Below are positions 16,790 through 25,369 of a DNA stretch of 64,000 nt, piece by piece. Numbering within the stretch: the first letter of the stretch is position 1; each line of letters opens with the position of its first letter. The notes beneath the pieces were generated by a model, which was given only the letters and a program-made list of their open reading frames with translations, was not told the origin of the DNA and did not search any database. This DNA is from Brevibacterium paucivorans (lineage in GTDB: Bacteria; Actinomycetota; Actinomycetes; Actinomycetales; Brevibacteriaceae). The stretch lies in assembly GCF_016907735.1 (NCBI RefSeq), contig NZ_JAFBCP010000001.1, positions 930,001 to 994,000 on the forward strand. The letters run 5' to 3'. Made by a program: the position numbers and the translations under genes.

Positions 16790-18253
16790 TTATGTGTTGT
16801 CTGGGAGCGGGATTGGGTAGGTGCCAGAGAAACACGCGGTACACAGTTCAGCTGGGTCCTGCTGGGTGGCTTTGATCATGCCGTCCAGGCTGATGTACCC
16901 CAGTGAGTCGGCCCCTAAAGACTGGCAAATTTCGTCGGTGTTGAGTCCGTTTGCAATGAGTTCGGCGCGCGATGCGAAGTCGATTCCGTAGAAACACGGC
17001 CACTTGACCGGCGGAGACGAAATGCGGATGTGGATCTCTTTGGCCCCAGCTTCGCGCAACATGCGCACCAGGGCGCGTTGGGTGTTTCCGCGCACAATCG
17101 AATCGTCCACAACCACCAGACGCTTACCTTCGATGTTTTCGCGCAACGGGTTGAGTTTGAGGCGGATACCCAACTGTCGAATGGTCTGCGTGGGCTGGAT
17201 GAACGTACGTCCCACGTACGCATTCTTCATAAGACCCTGACCGTACGGGATTCCGGATTCTTCGGCGTACCCCACTGCGGCTGGGGTTCCCGATTCTGGA
17301 GTAGCGATCACCAGATCGGCGTCAACCGGGTATTCGCGGGCAAGCTCGCGTCCCATCTCGGTGCGTGCTGCGTGAACGGTTTTACCGTCCAACACGCTAT
17401 CGGGACGTGAAAGGTACACGTGCTCAAACACGCAGCGGGCAGGTGTGGATTCTGCGAAACGGTGCGACCGTAAGCCTTCCTCGTCGATGACAATGAGTTC
17501 ACCGGGTTCTACGTCGCGCACAAACGACGCACCCACAATGTCCAGCGCCGCGGTTTCCGAAGCGACGACCCAACCGTGTTCAAGTCGGCCCAAGGATAGT
17601 GGTCGCACTCCCCACGGGTCACGCGCCGCGTACAACCGGTCTTCTTCCATGAACACCAGGCTGAACGCCCCGGTCAGCTGAGGAAAGAGTTCAAGAGCGG
17701 CGTCGGTGAGGTTCTCACCTTCAGTCGATGCGAGGAGTTCGGTTACCAGCGAGGTGTCGTTCGACGAGTCGCGGAACTGGCGCGTGCGTTTTTCTTTGCG
17801 GGTTGCTTCGCGCACAGTTTCTTGGTGCATGTGGCGACGCTCGTCGGCCATGGCTTCCAGCTCGGCAAAGTTGGTGAGGTTTCCGTTGTGTGCCAGCGCC
17901 ACGGTTCCAAACGGGGTTGGTCCCAGCGTTGGTTGCGCGTTCGCCCACGTGGATGAACCGGTTGTCGAGTAGCGAGTGTGCCCCACTGCCAGGTGCCCGG
18001 GCAGGGTTTCTAAGTCGCTTTCGCTGAATACCTGGGACACCAAACCCATGTCGCGGTACACCAGAATTTGCGATCCGTTGCTTGCCGCAATCCCGGCGGA
18101 TTCTTGCCCGCGGTGTTGCAAGGCGTAGAGGCCAAAGTACACAAGTTTGGCGACTTCTTCACCGGGTGCAAACACTCCAAAGACGCCACATTCGTCTTGG
18201 GCTTTTTCGGACGGGTCTATCTGATCTGTGAGGAGTCCATCTGCGCGTGCCAC
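16790..18253 (-). CDS. purF: Amidophosphoribosyltransferase
   Basis: 487 residues. It commits PRPP and glutamine to purine synthesis. A propeptide of 21 residues precedes Cys22 in DECGVFGVF, the N-terminal nucleophile of the glutamine amidotransferase domain. Further motifs are GLYALQHRGQESAG, TRYSTTG, and the PRPP-binding loop VVVDDSIVRGNTQ. The C-terminus has CTACFSGTYP, consistent with an Fe-S-type PurF. The start is GTG. It is followed by purM and preceded by a small membrane protein whose end lies four bases upstream, so all three may be one transcript. Confidence 0.97.
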   Translation of the reverse strand: MARADGLLTDQIDPSEKAQDECGVFGVFAPGEEVAKLVYFGLYALQHRGQESAGIAASNGSQILVYRDMGLVSQVFSESDLETLPGHLAVGHTRYSTTGSSTWANAQPTLGPTPFGTVALAHNGNLTNFAELEAMADERRHMHQETVREATRKEKRTRQFRDSSNDTSLVTELLASTEGENLTDAALELFPQLTGAFSLVFMEEDRLYAARDPWGVRPLSLGRLEHGWVVASETAALDIVGASFVRDVEPGELIVIDEEGLRSHRFAESTPARCVFEHVYLSRPDSVLDGKTVHAARTEMGRELAREYPVDADLVIATPESGTPAAVGYAEESGIPYGQGLMKNAYVGRTFIQPTQTIRQLGIRLKLNPLRENIEGKRLVVVDDSIVRGNTQRALVRMLREAGAKEIHIRISSPPVKWPCFYGIDFASRAELIANGLNTDEICQSLGADSLGYISLDGMIKATQQDPAELCTACFSGTYPIPLPDNT

Positions 18254-18257
18254 GTGA

Positions 18258-18668
18258 CTATTGTTCCACAGGTGGGGTACCGGGTTTGGCGCCCGAGGTG
18301 TCAGAGACTCCGTCTGTCGTGCCGACTTCGGTTTCAGCGGCGCCGGGGGCGTCCTGTTCGTCCGAGGTGCCCTTTTCCCCGGCGACCTTTTCGTACTTGG
18401 CGTTCACGGTATAGGTTTTTGCGTTCTTGACGGATGAGCGGTCGATGATGAGGGCGACGAAAGCGCCTAAGAATCCGCCTACGATGCCCAAGAACGCCAT
18501 GAGGATTCCCAGCACTGCGGCCCGCGAGTATTCCTGCGTGAGCGAGCTAGTGTCGACGGGCAAGAACGCCAGGATTCCGGCGATGATGAAACCAACGATG
18601 ACCCCCAACGCTACGAAAACTGAGTAGCGGGGGCTACGGCGAACGGTGACGTCTACTGTGTCCTTCAT
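18258..18668 (-). CDS. Two-helix membrane protein upstream of purF
   Basis: 136 residues from the ATG chosen (GAGGAAG precedes it; the longer opening at 18692 has none). Two membrane helices (about residues 13-36 and 52-76) are followed by a polar, acidic tail of some 55 residues. The sequence between the helices is short. The family is a conserved actinobacterial membrane protein often found next to purF; I do not know its function. The stop codon lies four bases before the purF GTG, so translation is probably coupled. Confidence 0.75.
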   Translation of the reverse strand: MKDTVDVTVRRSPRYSVFVALGVIVGFIIAGILAFLPVDTSSLTQEYSRAAVLGILMAFLGIVGGFLGAFVALIIDRSSVKNAKTYTVNAKYEKVAGEKGTSDEQDAPGAAETEVGTTDGVSDTSGAKPGTPPVEQ

Positions 18669-18758
18669 CCACTTCCTCACTGAGATGACCACACAAGTCT
18701 ACCTGGAGTGAAAAACTCACGAATCGCCGGTGAGAACGCCCACGAACCGCCTGGCCAA

Positions 18759-20192
18759 TTACACCTTCATCACAACAGTTTTTGTTTGGGTGTACTCGTC
18801 TAGTGCTTCGATGGACTTTTCGCGTCCGTAACCGGACTTCTTGAACCCGCCGAAAGGCAGTTCCACTCCCCCACCAGCACCGTAGGTGTTCACAAAAACC
18901 TGGCCTGCCTCAATGTTGTTAACCATGTGGTGTGCACGCGAAAGATTCTGTGTCCACACGGCACTCACTAGGCCGTACTCGGATCCGTTGGCGAGCGCCA
19001 GTGCTTCTTCGTCGCTGTCAAAGGACATGACCGCTACAACTGGACCGAAGACTTCTTCCTGCGCGATTTCACTTGCCGGGTCGACTCCGTCGACGATCGT
19101 GGGTGCGAAGAACGCGCCACCTTTCACATCGTCGCTGAGCCCTTCGGGCGCAGCCCCTCCGCAGACCACGCTTCCACCTTCGAGCCGGTTGAGGAACCCG
19201 TTGACGCGTTCAAACTGTTTGGCAGAAATCAGTGGCCCCAAGTCAGGGTCGTCGGTTCCGCGCCCAACGGTCAGGGTGTTCATGGTCTGGGTCATGGCGT
19301 CTACAACCTGGTCGTGTACGTCGCGGTGCACCAAGAGCCGTGACCCTGCTGAGCATGTCTGCCCCGCGTTCTGCACAATCGAGCGCACCAAGCTGGGAAC
19401 TGCTGCGTCAATGTCAGCGTCTGGGAACACAATGTTGGCGCTCTTCCCACCCAGTTCCAAAACAGTGGGAATGACGCGATCGGCCGCCGCATGTGCAATC
19501 AACGACCCTGTCTGGGTGGAGCCAACAAACCCTAGGTGCGCAACACCGGGGTGGGCCGCCAAAGCCGCACCCGCCTCGGCACCTAAACCTGTCACCGCGT
19601 TAAAGGCACCCACCGGGAACCCCGCCTGGGCAACCAACTCAGCGAGCAACACGGTAGTACGCGGGGTCTCATCAGCAGGTTTAGCAACTGCGCAGTTCCC
19701 GGTCGCCAAGCTGGTGGCAACCGCACGGCCCACCAGCTGCAACGGGTAGTTCCACGCGACGATGTGCCCGGTTACCCCGTAAGGTTCGCGTCGGGTGTAC
19801 GCGTGCATTCCGTCACCCAGCGGAATCGTGTGACCGTAATAGGATTCGATCGCGTGGGCGTAGAACTCGAAGTAGCGAGCGCACACATCGACGTCCGCAT
19901 ACGCCTGCGTGAGCGGCTTACCAGTGTCTTCACTTTCGATGCGCGCCAGTTTTTCGCGGTTTTCCTGGATTAACTGCCCAACTGCGACCAACAGCTTGGC
20001 GCGTTGTTCAGGTGAGCTGGTCTTCCATTCTTTCTGTGCCCGCGCGGCGGCTTCGACGGCCTGGTTAACCTCGTCCGCGGTACCGCGTCCGACTTCTCCG
20101 AGTTCCCGCCCCGTTGCGGGATCGATGTTGGCGTACGTATTGATTGAGGGGACGTGCCGACCAGCAATGAACGATGTTGTGTGATGGGTCAT
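18759..20192 (-). CDS. NAD(P)-dependent aldehyde dehydrogenase (betaine/aminobutyraldehyde type)
   Basis: 477 residues from the ATG before THHTTSF; an upstream GTG (20216) adds eight unlikely residues. The aldehyde dehydrogenase fold is clear: WNYPLQLVGRAVATSLATGN for cofactor binding, GFVGSTQTG, catalytic Glu in LELGGKSAN, catalytic Cys in NAGQTCSAGSR, and EEVFGPVV. The nearest types are betaine-aldehyde or 4-aminobutyraldehyde dehydrogenases, judged by the overall pattern; the substrate cannot be fixed from sequence alone. It stands alone between purF and the SCP-like gene, with about 60-90 bases on either side. Confidence 0.92.
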   Translation of the reverse strand: MTHHTTSFIAGRHVPSINTYANIDPATGRELGEVGRGTADEVNQAVEAAARAQKEWKTSSPEQRAKLLVAVGQLIQENREKLARIESEDTGKPLTQAYADVDVCARYFEFYAHAIESYYGHTIPLGDGMHAYTRREPYGVTGHIVAWNYPLQLVGRAVATSLATGNCAVAKPADETPRTTVLLAELVAQAGFPVGAFNAVTGLGAEAGAALAAHPGVAHLGFVGSTQTGSLIAHAAADRVIPTVLELGGKSANIVFPDADIDAAVPSLVRSIVQNAGQTCSAGSRLLVHRDVHDQVVDAMTQTMNTLTVGRGTDDPDLGPLISAKQFERVNGFLNRLEGGSVVCGGAAPEGLSDDVKGGAFFAPTIVDGVDPASEIAQEEVFGPVVAVMSFDSDEEALALANGSEYGLVSAVWTQNLSRAHHMVNNIEAGQVFVNTYGAGGGVELPFGGFKKSGYGREKSIEALDEYTQTKTVVMKV

Positions 20193-20256
20193 ACTGCCAT
20201 TTTGGCACCCGCGCACAGCGGGCGCTCGCGTGTTTCACACTGTGTTTACGGTCATG

Positions 20257-20619
20257 TTACGGCCACAAAGGTAGGTATTCGCCGAGGTCGGAGCGGGTGC
20301 CCGTAGCACTCACCCGAGCTTGGTCCACGGCTTGGGACCAGGTGAGCGAACCAGTCACAAGTGCAAGCCACGTGTCTGCGTCCGTTTCGACGACATTGGG
20401 TGGCGTGCCCCGCGTGTGGGTTGGGCCCGCGATGCACTGGGTGACACCAAACGGCGGGACGCGCACTTCGACGGTGTTGCCGGGCGCCCGGGTTGCGAGT
20501 TCCTCCAGGCTGTAGCGCACGGCCGTGGCGCGAGTGGTGCGGTCCGGGCTGTCAGTTTCACGCCAGTCGTGTAAGGCTTTGCGCCCGGCTTCCACCTTTA
20601 TGCGCCTACGGATGCTCAT
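20257..20619 (-). CDS. Small sterol-carrier-protein ortholog (SCP_3-like)
   Basis: 120 residues. The end, PPNVVETDADTWLALVTGSLTW, and the preceding EVRVPPFGVTQCI region match the small actinobacterial SCP ortholog family found near purF and purD. It probably binds a lipid-like ligand; the true ligand is unknown. The ATG overlaps the stop of the asparaginase gene by four bases (ATGA), so the two are translationally coupled. No signal peptide is present. Confidence 0.8.
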   Translation of the reverse strand: MSIRRRIKVEAGRKALHDWRETDSPDRTTRATAVRYSLEELATRAPGNTVEVRVPPFGVTQCIAGPTHTRGTPPNVVETDADTWLALVTGSLTWSQAVDQARVSATGTRSDLGEYLPLWP

Positions 20620-21656
20620 GCGTGTCCTTGCAGGACCGCGTAGAGATCGGCACCAGCGCTGATGCTTCCCACGGTTCTTGTGGTGCCGTCGGGGTTTGTC
20701 CCACCCGTGATTGCTGGCGTGACGTGAGGTAATACCTTGAGAACTTCACGGGCGTCCAGTGCGCCAATGTGCGCCAGGAGTTCCAGTGCCACAAAGGTTG
20801 TCGCGCGGCCTGAACCGTCGAGTGCTTTGACTGCCACGCAGTAGCCTTCGCGAGTTCCCATGACCAGCACACCTTCGGCGCCGAACTTAGCGAACACGCC
20901 CAGCTGTTCAATCGCAACCGTGTTGGCCTTCCCCTGACCTTGTATAGCCCAGGGATTGTCCAAAACGGCTTGCACCAATTTTTTACCCGGAAGGGTGCGA
21001 CCGGCAGTCACGTGTGAAACACCTCGGGCAAGGGCGGTCAGGGACACCGCGTGAACGGGAGCCCCGCACCCATCTATACCAGTGAAGGCGGGGGCTTCAC
21101 CGCAGTATTCGGTGACCGTTTCGCGGACTCGCTGTTGGATGAAGGAGTCCGGGTCCAGGTACGCATCGGTTGGTTCGCCCGCGTGGACCTGTGCTGCCAA
21201 AAACGCGGCGTGTTTACCTGAGCAGTTAAAGAACACCGGCGACGGATTGTCCCCAACGCGACGTCGGTTGGTCGGATCGGCGGGGAGAACACTGGGGCAC
21301 TGCAGGTCAGTAGCGGTGAGACCGGCCTCGCGAAGCATCCGCTCAACCACGTCGATGTGGCGCGATTCGGCCCGGTGGGAGGCGCTTGCCAACACAAGTT
21401 CAGGCCCGTTGAGGGCAACGCCTGTTTCCAACACTGCAATCGCCTGGAGCGGCTTGAGGCAACTGCGGGTAAGAACAGGGGCGGTGGGATCGCCCAAGCT
21501 CACAACTTCCGCCCCGTCTGGGTCCACGACCACGGCGACTCCCGCGTGACGCGACTCGATGAAGCCACTTCGCTCGACAATGGCGAGTTCGGCTGCGTGG
21601 TCCAGTGTCAGCGTCGCGCGTGCAGATGACGGTTGAGAATCAGAGTGTGTAGTCAC
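20616..21656 (-). CDS. L-asparaginase II family protein
   Basis: 346 residues. Family features: LAIVERSGFIESRHAGVAVV at the start, LTRSCLKPLQAIAVLETG, ASASHRAESRH, FFNCSGKHAAFLA, GIDGCGAPVHAVSL. The SRSxxKP-like motif (TRSCLKP) carries the proposed catalytic serine-lysine region of this family, which is unrelated to the classical bacterial asparaginases. Expected reaction: asparagine to aspartate and ammonia. It is coupled to the SCP-like gene downstream and divergent from purD-purC with 63 bases between. Confidence 0.88.
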   Translation of the reverse strand: MTTHSDSQPSSARATLTLDHAAELAIVERSGFIESRHAGVAVVVDPDGAEVVSLGDPTAPVLTRSCLKPLQAIAVLETGVALNGPELVLASASHRAESRHIDVVERMLREAGLTATDLQCPSVLPADPTNRRRVGDNPSPVFFNCSGKHAAFLAAQVHAGEPTDAYLDPDSFIQQRVRETVTEYCGEAPAFTGIDGCGAPVHAVSLTALARGVSHVTAGRTLPGKKLVQAVLDNPWAIQGQGKANTVAIEQLGVFAKFGAEGVLVMGTREGYCVAVKALDGSGRATTFVALELLAHIGALDAREVLKVLPHVTPAITGGTNPDGTTRTVGSISAGADLYAVLQGHA

Positions 21657-21719
21657 GCTTCTACCCTAACGAACCCGCACCGCGTACTCGTTCTCACGTG
21701 TGGGGCCAGACGATAGGCT

Positions 21720-23981
21720 ATGAGCGTGAAGGTTTTAGTTATAGGTTCTGGTGCCCGTGAACACGCTCTAGTGGCCGCTTTGTCGCGCGACCCCATGGTG
21801 CATACCGTGATCGCCGCCCCGGGTAACCCGGGAATCGACGTGATGTGCGAAACCCGCCCCGTTGACGCGGCCGACCCCCAAGCGGTGACCACTCTTGCTC
21901 AAGAATGCGATGCGTCGCTCGTGGTCATTGGGCCGGAAGCTCCGCTGGTTGCGGGAGTGTCCGATGCTTTGCGGAAAGCCGGAATCGCAGTGTTTGGCCC
22001 GTCTCAGGCAGCGGCCGCGCTAGAAGGCTCGAAAGCCTTCGCTAAAGAAGTCATGGACGCCGCCAAGGTGCCAACGGCAGCGTCGGTGGCGGCGACCTCG
22101 GCGCAGGAAGCCCGCGAAGCCCTCACCCGTTTTGGCGCCCCTCACGTGGTGAAAGCCGATGGCTTGGCTGCAGGGAAAGGCGTCGTTGTCACCCGGGATT
22201 TCGACGAGGCCCTCAACCACGCGGTTGCGTGTTTGGAGGAGTCTGACCGTGTGGTGATCGAAGACTTCCTTGACGGGCCCGAGGTGTCCCTCTTCGTGGT
22301 CTGCGACGGCACCACGGCCGTGCCGCTAGCTCCCGCACAGGACTTCAAGCGGGCACTGGACGGCGACCAGGGGCCCAACACGGGTGGCATGGGCGCGTAT
22401 TCGCCACTGCCGTGGGCACCGGATCACCTGGTTGACGAGATTGTGGAGCAGGTAGCGCAGCCGGTTGTCGATGAGATGGCGCGGCGCGGGACTCCGTTCG
22501 TGGGGTTGCTGTACTGCGGGCTGGCGCTGACGAAGAACGGCATTGAGGTCGTCGAGTTCAATGTGCGATTTGGGGATCCGGAAACGCAGTCGGTGCTGTC
22601 GCGTTTAGAGACTCCCCTGGGCGCGCTTTTGCTTGCTGCGGCACAGGGACGGTTGAACGAGTACTCGCATCTGGAGTGGAGTACGGATGCGTCCGTCACC
22701 TTGGTTCTTGCTGCTGAAGGTTACCCCGCGTCGCCGCGTAAGGGTGACCCGATTGCCGGTTTGGAAGAGGCTGGCGCTGTTGACGGTGTCATGGTGTTGC
22801 ACGCTGGAACTGCGGTGAATGATCAGGGCGAGGTAGTGACCAATGGGGGTCGTGTCCTGTCAGTCGTGGCTAACGCGCCTTCGTTGCAGGAAGCACGCGA
22901 ATTGGCGTACCGCGCAGGCGACATGATCACGTGGGAAGGCAAAACGTACCGCAACGACATTGCATCAGCTGCCGTGCAGGGTGCTATTCGCGTGCCGGTG
23001 GCGGCAGGCTCCGGCGAGGTTGAAAGCGTGTCTGAGAACGCAGCGGAAGGTGCGCGCGCTCCCCGTAGCTCGGTTGCGTGGTGGGCCTCGCAAGCTCCGC
23101 AGGTTCCAGGGTGGACGCACGTGTATTCCGGCAAGGTGCGCGATCTGTACATTCCTGTTGAAGCTAAGGACATGGACGATGCGGACCGCTTGCTCATGGT
23201 TGCGTCTGACCGGATTTCTGCATACGACCACGTGATTCCCACGCCTATTCCGGACAAAGGAAAGGTGCTCACTGGCCTGACCGCGTGGTGGTTTGATCAG
23301 GTGTCTGATCTGGTTGGTAACCACGTGTTGACGGTTGATGTTCCGGCCGAGGTCGCAGGCCGTGGAATGATCGTCAAGCCGTTGCGTATGTTCCCGGTTG
23401 AGTGCGTGGCACGTGGCCACCTCACCGGTTCTGGCCTCAAGGACTACCAGAAGACTGGGGCCGTGTGTGGCAACGAGTTGCCAGAAGGCTTGGGCGAGGC
23501 GTCTAAGCTAGAGCCCGCGATCTTTACCCCGGCGACTAAAGCTGAATTGGGTGACCACGATGAAAACATCACGTTCGACCAAACGGTTGAACTTCTTGGT
23601 GACAGCGATGCGGAGGCGTTGAAGTCGCTTACGCTGGCTCTTTTTGAACGTGCCCGTTCGATTGCGGCGGAGCGCGGAATCATTTTGGCTGACACTAAGT
23701 TTGAGTTCGGCCGTGACTTCACGGGACAGATCGTGTTGGGTGACGAAGTTCTGACGCCTGACTCGTCACGTTTTTGGGATGCGGAAGGTTTCGTGGAGGG
23801 ACAGTCGCAGCCCAGCTTTGACAAGCAGTTCGTACGTGACTGGCTGACCAGTGGAGAGTCCGGGTGGGATAAAGACTCTGGTGTGGCACCGCCTCAGCTT
23901 CCTACCCAGGTAGTCGAGGCTACTCGTGCCCGTTACATCGAGGCGTTTGAAAGGCTAACAGGACGAAAGTTCCCTGGGTAG
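21720..23981 (+). CDS. purD-purC: Bifunctional PurD-PurC: GAR synthetase fused to SAICAR synthetase
   Basis: 753 residues. Residues 1 to about 420 are phosphoribosylamine-glycine ligase: VLVIGSGAREHAL, GPEAPLVAGV, the ATP-grasp region HVVKADGLAAGKGVVV, and NTGGMGAYSP. A Ser/Glu/Ala-rich linker of about 40 residues follows. From about 460 the protein is SAICAR synthetase: VYSGKVRDLY, ASDRISAYDHVIPTPIPDKG, ECVARGHLTGSG, and LADTKFEFG. Steps 2 and 7 of purine synthesis are therefore in one chain. The two are usually separate neighbours in actinomycetes. I see no stop or frameshift at the junction. A possible frameshift artefact is unlikely because the linker codes smoothly. Confidence 0.95.
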   Translation: MSVKVLVIGSGAREHALVAALSRDPMVHTVIAAPGNPGIDVMCETRPVDAADPQAVTTLAQECDASLVVIGPEAPLVAGVSDALRKAGIAVFGPSQAAAALEGSKAFAKEVMDAAKVPTAASVAATSAQEAREALTRFGAPHVVKADGLAAGKGVVVTRDFDEALNHAVACLEESDRVVIEDFLDGPEVSLFVVCDGTTAVPLAPAQDFKRALDGDQGPNTGGMGAYSPLPWAPDHLVDEIVEQVAQPVVDEMARRGTPFVGLLYCGLALTKNGIEVVEFNVRFGDPETQSVLSRLETPLGALLLAAAQGRLNEYSHLEWSTDASVTLVLAAEGYPASPRKGDPIAGLEEAGAVDGVMVLHAGTAVNDQGEVVTNGGRVLSVVANAPSLQEARELAYRAGDMITWEGKTYRNDIASAAVQGAIRVPVAAGSGEVESVSENAAEGARAPRSSVAWWASQAPQVPGWTHVYSGKVRDLYIPVEAKDMDDADRLLMVASDRISAYDHVIPTPIPDKGKVLTGLTAWWFDQVSDLVGNHVLTVDVPAEVAGRGMIVKPLRMFPVECVARGHLTGSGLKDYQKTGAVCGNELPEGLGEASKLEPAIFTPATKAELGDHDENITFDQTVELLGDSDAEALKSLTLALFERARSIAAERGIILADTKFEFGRDFTGQIVLGDEVLTPDSSRFWDAEGFVEGQSQPSFDKQFVRDWLTSGESGWDKDSGVAPPQLPTQVVEATRARYIEAFERLTGRKFPG

Positions 23982-24061
23982 TCCGGGGATCCTCGGGTAG
24001 CCCCAGCGAAAACCTGCCATAGAGACATTACACAGAGGCACGAGTTAGGTACCTCTAGGGT

Positions 24062-24673
24062 TTACTCTTTGCTCTTGTCGTATGTGGCGTTTGCGATGAG
24101 GTCTTTTGCATCATCCTGCGAAAAGCCTTCTCCACGGAAGCTGATCAGCTCCATCGTAGAAACGTTTCCAGTTTCACGGTTACCGGCGGACATGAAAAGT
24201 CCGTTCCAGTAGTCACCGTCAGCATCTTTAACTTCGAAATAAGCAACCTGAGCCTCATCCGCACCTTTGACGTCTACCTTGTCCACCCCTTTTGGACTAA
24301 TATCGGCGGAATTTCCTAGCACATTGCCGTACAGCACAGCCTGATTTGTAGCGTCTACATGTGGACTCTCGCCTGTATTCTTGGTGAGACGGAGCTGGGT
24401 GGTCATCCCTGTTTCACTATCACGTGCACCCACAACCCAAGGGTCCTTGATGCTTTCAGGATCGCTAGTTTTGTCGAATTTCACCCAGTCTTTTGGCACC
24501 GTAACGGTGAGTGGCCCCGAGCTCACCTCTAAGACGTCTGTTTTGTCTTGTTTGTCTTGCGGGTTATCAACAGCGCCGGGGTCTTCACTCGAACATCCGG
24601 CGACACTCAAGGACATCAGAGCGGCAACCAAAACGGAAGCAACCAGCGTAGTAAACGTCTTCATCTTCTTCAC
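24062..24673 (-). CDS. Secreted lipoprotein, paralogous family
   Basis: 203 residues from a GTG with AGAGG eight bases upstream; a nearby ATG is badly spaced. The signal sequence ends in lipobox LSVAGC near residue 27. After a Ser/Asp/Gln spacer comes LTVTVPKDWVKFDK, the same core as in the lipoproteins at 31852-32427 and 32528-33094, and the family also keeps a C-terminal block with a hydrophobic strand and DDAKDLIAN. The fold may be LpqN/PsbP-like; this is a guess from the VPxxW start. It lies beside the Flp-leader cargo island, where an extracytoplasmic protective role is conceivable. Confidence 0.8.
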   Translation of the reverse strand: MKKMKTFTTLVASVLVAALMSLSVAGCSSEDPGAVDNPQDKQDKTDVLEVSSGPLTVTVPKDWVKFDKTSDPESIKDPWVVGARDSETGMTTQLRLTKNTGESPHVDATNQAVLYGNVLGNSADISPKGVDKVDVKGADEAQVAYFEVKDADGDYWNGLFMSAGNRETGNVSTMELISFRGEGFSQDDAKDLIANATYDKSKE

Positions 24674-24753
24674 GGTTCGTACCTCTTTAGCCGACTTACT
24701 GACATGTAGTCCCAGTACCAAAACAAGACATCATCGCGCCAAGGCTAACACTG

Positions 24754-25224
24754 TCACGTGGTGATTGAGCATCGCCCGCTCTTGCTCATACACACCGTTG
24801 CAGGTACTGGTTCACGTAACCAGTACCTGTAGTAGTTTTCCTTCATTTGCCGGATAGCATCCTGTTGTTCGCGGGGATCTGCGCTGTTGATTTTGGGTTC
24901 AAACTGATTGATCACACGGCCTCCGTTTGCGAAAACTTGCGCCCGAACTTCACGGGGCACCCAGCGGGTGTCTTCAGCCCAACCATCGACAATTATTTCG
25001 CCTGACTTCAACCGCGCAACTACGCGTGTGTTCAGAGGTGCGAAGTCTCCCTTGATCCGCGCGTGGTTGGTGACGCTGATATCGACGGCAACGATGTGTC
25101 CGTCTTCCTTCCACGCTTTCTTGTCCCACAGGTTGCGAATTCGGTGACCAAAGAATCTCCACCCAAAGTAGATTGCGGCCACGGCGGGCAGTGCAACTTT
25201 CCACCAGTCGAGTATGGAGTCCAT
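24754..25224 (-). CDS. Single-pass membrane protein, divergent from NlpC/P60 cargo gene
   Basis: 156 residues. One hydrophobic helix at residues 8-25 is followed by basic residues (HRIRNLWDKKAWK), so the remaining 120 residues are probably cytoplasmic. That part has a VSVTNHARIKGDF stretch and DTRWVPREVRAQVF, with no family I recognise. The ATG is preceded by AGGAG. It is divergent from the Flp-leader NlpC/P60 gene with 145 bases between, and could be a partner or immunity protein. A cytoplasmic location argues against direct inhibition of a wall hydrolase. Confidence 0.7.
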   Translation of the reverse strand: MDSILDWWKVALPAVAAIYFGWRFFGHRIRNLWDKKAWKEDGHIVAVDISVTNHARIKGDFAPLNTRVVARLKSGEIIVDGWAEDTRWVPREVRAQVFANGGRVINQFEPKINSADPREQQDAIRQMKENYYRYWLREPVPATVCMSKSGRCSITT

Positions 25225-25262
25225 GTCTTCTCCTGTTCATTCGTCTGCTGATTCTCACACGC

Positions 25263-25319
25263 TTTGGGCAATTCTTGGGCCCCTGTGCCCAAGACATTCA
25301 TGTTGCCAATCACTACCAT
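25263..25319 (+). promoter_or_regulatory. Shared Flp-regulon promoter element upstream of NlpC/P60 cargo gene
   Basis: TTTGGG starts at 25263 and TTGGGCCCCTGTGCCC occupies 25275-25290, identical to the flp core except for one base. Exactly 23 nt follow before TACCAT (25314-25319). The gene starts 51 bases further on. The element lies in the gap between divergent genes. Confidence 0.65.
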
Positions 25320-25369
25320 TAAAAACGGCTTCCCTCGCTATCCCCACGTTGACCACAGGTGAAAACACG

